DNA of 6,168 nt, taken from Deltaproteobacteria bacterium (GTDB lineage: Bacteria > Desulfobacterota > JAFDIG01). A program made the translations under genes and the position numbers. Location of the stretch: positions 1-6,168 of the forward strand of contig JAFDIG010000134.1 in NCBI GenBank assembly GCA_019308145.1, written 5' to 3'. Of this stretch, positions 5,517-6,168 are shown piece after piece (within the stretch, counting starts at the first letter, position 1; each line of letters begins with the position of its first letter). The notes under the pieces were generated by a model. It did not search any database and was not told where the DNA came from. It saw only the letters and a list, made by a program, of their open reading frames with translations.

Positions 5517-6168
5517 AGGGAAAAAGAGTTTAAAGTTCTTACAAAGAAAAGAAAAGAGAGTCCTTTTAAAGTTAAGACGCAAGATTATAAAGGGAAAGAT
5601 TTTTAAACCATTACTAATTGGTTTTGGTACAGTCGTTTGTCTTTCCTTTTTAATTACGCCAACACATAAGCTTTCCTATCAATCCTTAAAAGTTGGTGAT
5701 GTTGCTCCAAAGTCGATCAAATCAAGTAAAAATTTTCTTGTAGAGGATAGAAAATCTACCCTTACCAAAAAAAAGGAAGCAGAAGAACATATTTCTCTTG
5801 TGTTTGATTTTGATCCTGAAATAAATGTATATGCAGAAAAAAATCTCAAAAAAGCTTTTTTAGATATGAGAAAATATTTAGAGAAAGGAGAAAAACTTAA
5901 CAAAGCTTTAAAGGAGTTAGAAGAAAAACAAAAAGATCTTTCTGCTTCTATAAAAAAAGGTTTTCTTGAAGATAAAGATATAAATTACAAGGATAAACTT
6001 AAGGAAATAGAAAAAGAGGCTCTTGTTTTAAAAGCAAAGATTAAGGATCATAAGAAATTATTAAATGATAAAATAAAAAAGTTTGAAAAATTACTTAATA
6101 TTACCTTAACAGAAGAAGATATTAAAATCCTTGAAAAAGAGAAATTTTCTCCTAATTTTGAATCAAAA
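5503..6168 (+). CDS. pgpH: PgpH/YqfF-type HD membrane protein, N-terminal part (predicted c-di-AMP phosphodiesterase)
   Basis: Translation from the ATG at 5503 stays open for 222 codons to the window end, so the protein is cut at the C-terminus. It starts with a strongly basic cytoplasmic stretch (1-35), then one membrane segment (about 36-52). The family motif SLKVGDVAPKSIKSSKNF (61-78) and VEDRKST (80-86) follow, then LVFDFDP (99-105). This matches the extracellular part of the 7TM-HD (PgpH/YqfF) proteins, whose seven membrane helices and cytoplasmic HD domain should follow outside the window. In Listeria and Bacillus, PgpH hydrolyses cyclic-di-AMP. Residues 106-215 are very rich in Lys, Glu and Leu and look like a long coiled coil in the extracytoplasmic domain. 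AAAGGA (5491-5496) lies six bases before the ATG, within phoH. The HD residues themselves cannot be seen here, so activity is inferred from family and position. Confidence 0.88.
   Translation, partial: MSTDKGKKSLKFLQRKEKRVLLKLRRKIIKGKIFKPLLIGFGTVVCLSFLITPTHKLSYQSLKVGDVAPKSIKSSKNFLVEDRKSTLTKKKEAEEHISLVFDFDPEINVYAEKNLKKAFLDMRKYLEKGEKLNKALKELEEKQKDLSASIKKGFLEDKDINYKDKLKEIEKEALVLKAKIKDHKKLLNDKIKKFEKLLNITLTEEDIKILEKEKFSPNFESK

Noticed and set aside
5679..5903. Minus-strand open frame of 74 codons rich in Phe and Ser
   Set aside because: Antisense of the Lys/Glu-rich pgpH segment. The Phe/Ser richness simply mirrors AAA and GAA codons on the other strand.

Overview
The window is a dense, AT-rich bacterial chromosomal segment. 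Its genes have Shine-Dalgarno sites, ATG/GTG/TTG starts and sigma-70-like promoter boxes. It contains eight protein-coding genes, two of them cut by the window edges. I saw no rRNA, tRNA, CRISPR array, insertion sequence or phage gene. The low GC content, the FmdB-type zinc ribbon, the RpfG-like HD-GYP response regulator and the phoH-pgpH pair suggest an anaerobic or thermophilic Gram-negative-type lineage, perhaps Desulfobacterota or a relative. That placement is a guess from gene content, not a result.

Left part (1-1772, minus strand): a TsaA/TrmO-family tRNA methyltransferase whose C-terminus runs off the left edge, then about 290 bases of AT-rich non-coding DNA, then a complete response regulator with an HD-GYP output domain, predicted to be a cyclic-di-GMP phosphodiesterase. 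Middle (1773-2320): a divergent promoter region, a small FmdB-family zinc-ribbon protein that starts at a GTG codon, and a clear rho-independent terminator that closes this short transcript.

Right part (2321-6168, plus strand): a tightly packed run of five genes. In order they are an S58/P1-family self-cleaving N-terminal-nucleophile hydrolase, a Sir2-family NAD-dependent protein deacylase, a YjbQ/UPF0047 protein, a PhoH-family ATPase, and the N-terminal part of a PgpH/YqfF-type HD membrane protein (predicted cyclic-di-AMP phosphodiesterase). The junctions are a 4-base ATGA overlap, a direct TAA/ATG abutment, a 2-base gap and a 14-base overlap, so the set is almost certainly one translationally coupled operon. 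PhoH-PgpH (normally followed by YbeY) is a well-known RNA/ribosome and nucleotide-signalling module. The peptidase-sirtuin-YjbQ trio in front of it is the less usual part.

I do not see an unambiguous new system. The points most worth a second look are the coupling of the trio to the phoH module, a sirtuin without the Tyr-x-x-Arg acyl-specificity motif, and a YjbQ protein in which the usual His-Thr-Thr/Ser motif is replaced by Gly-Ser-Thr. The remaining observations concern start codons, a missing ribosome-binding site and AT-rich inverted repeats.
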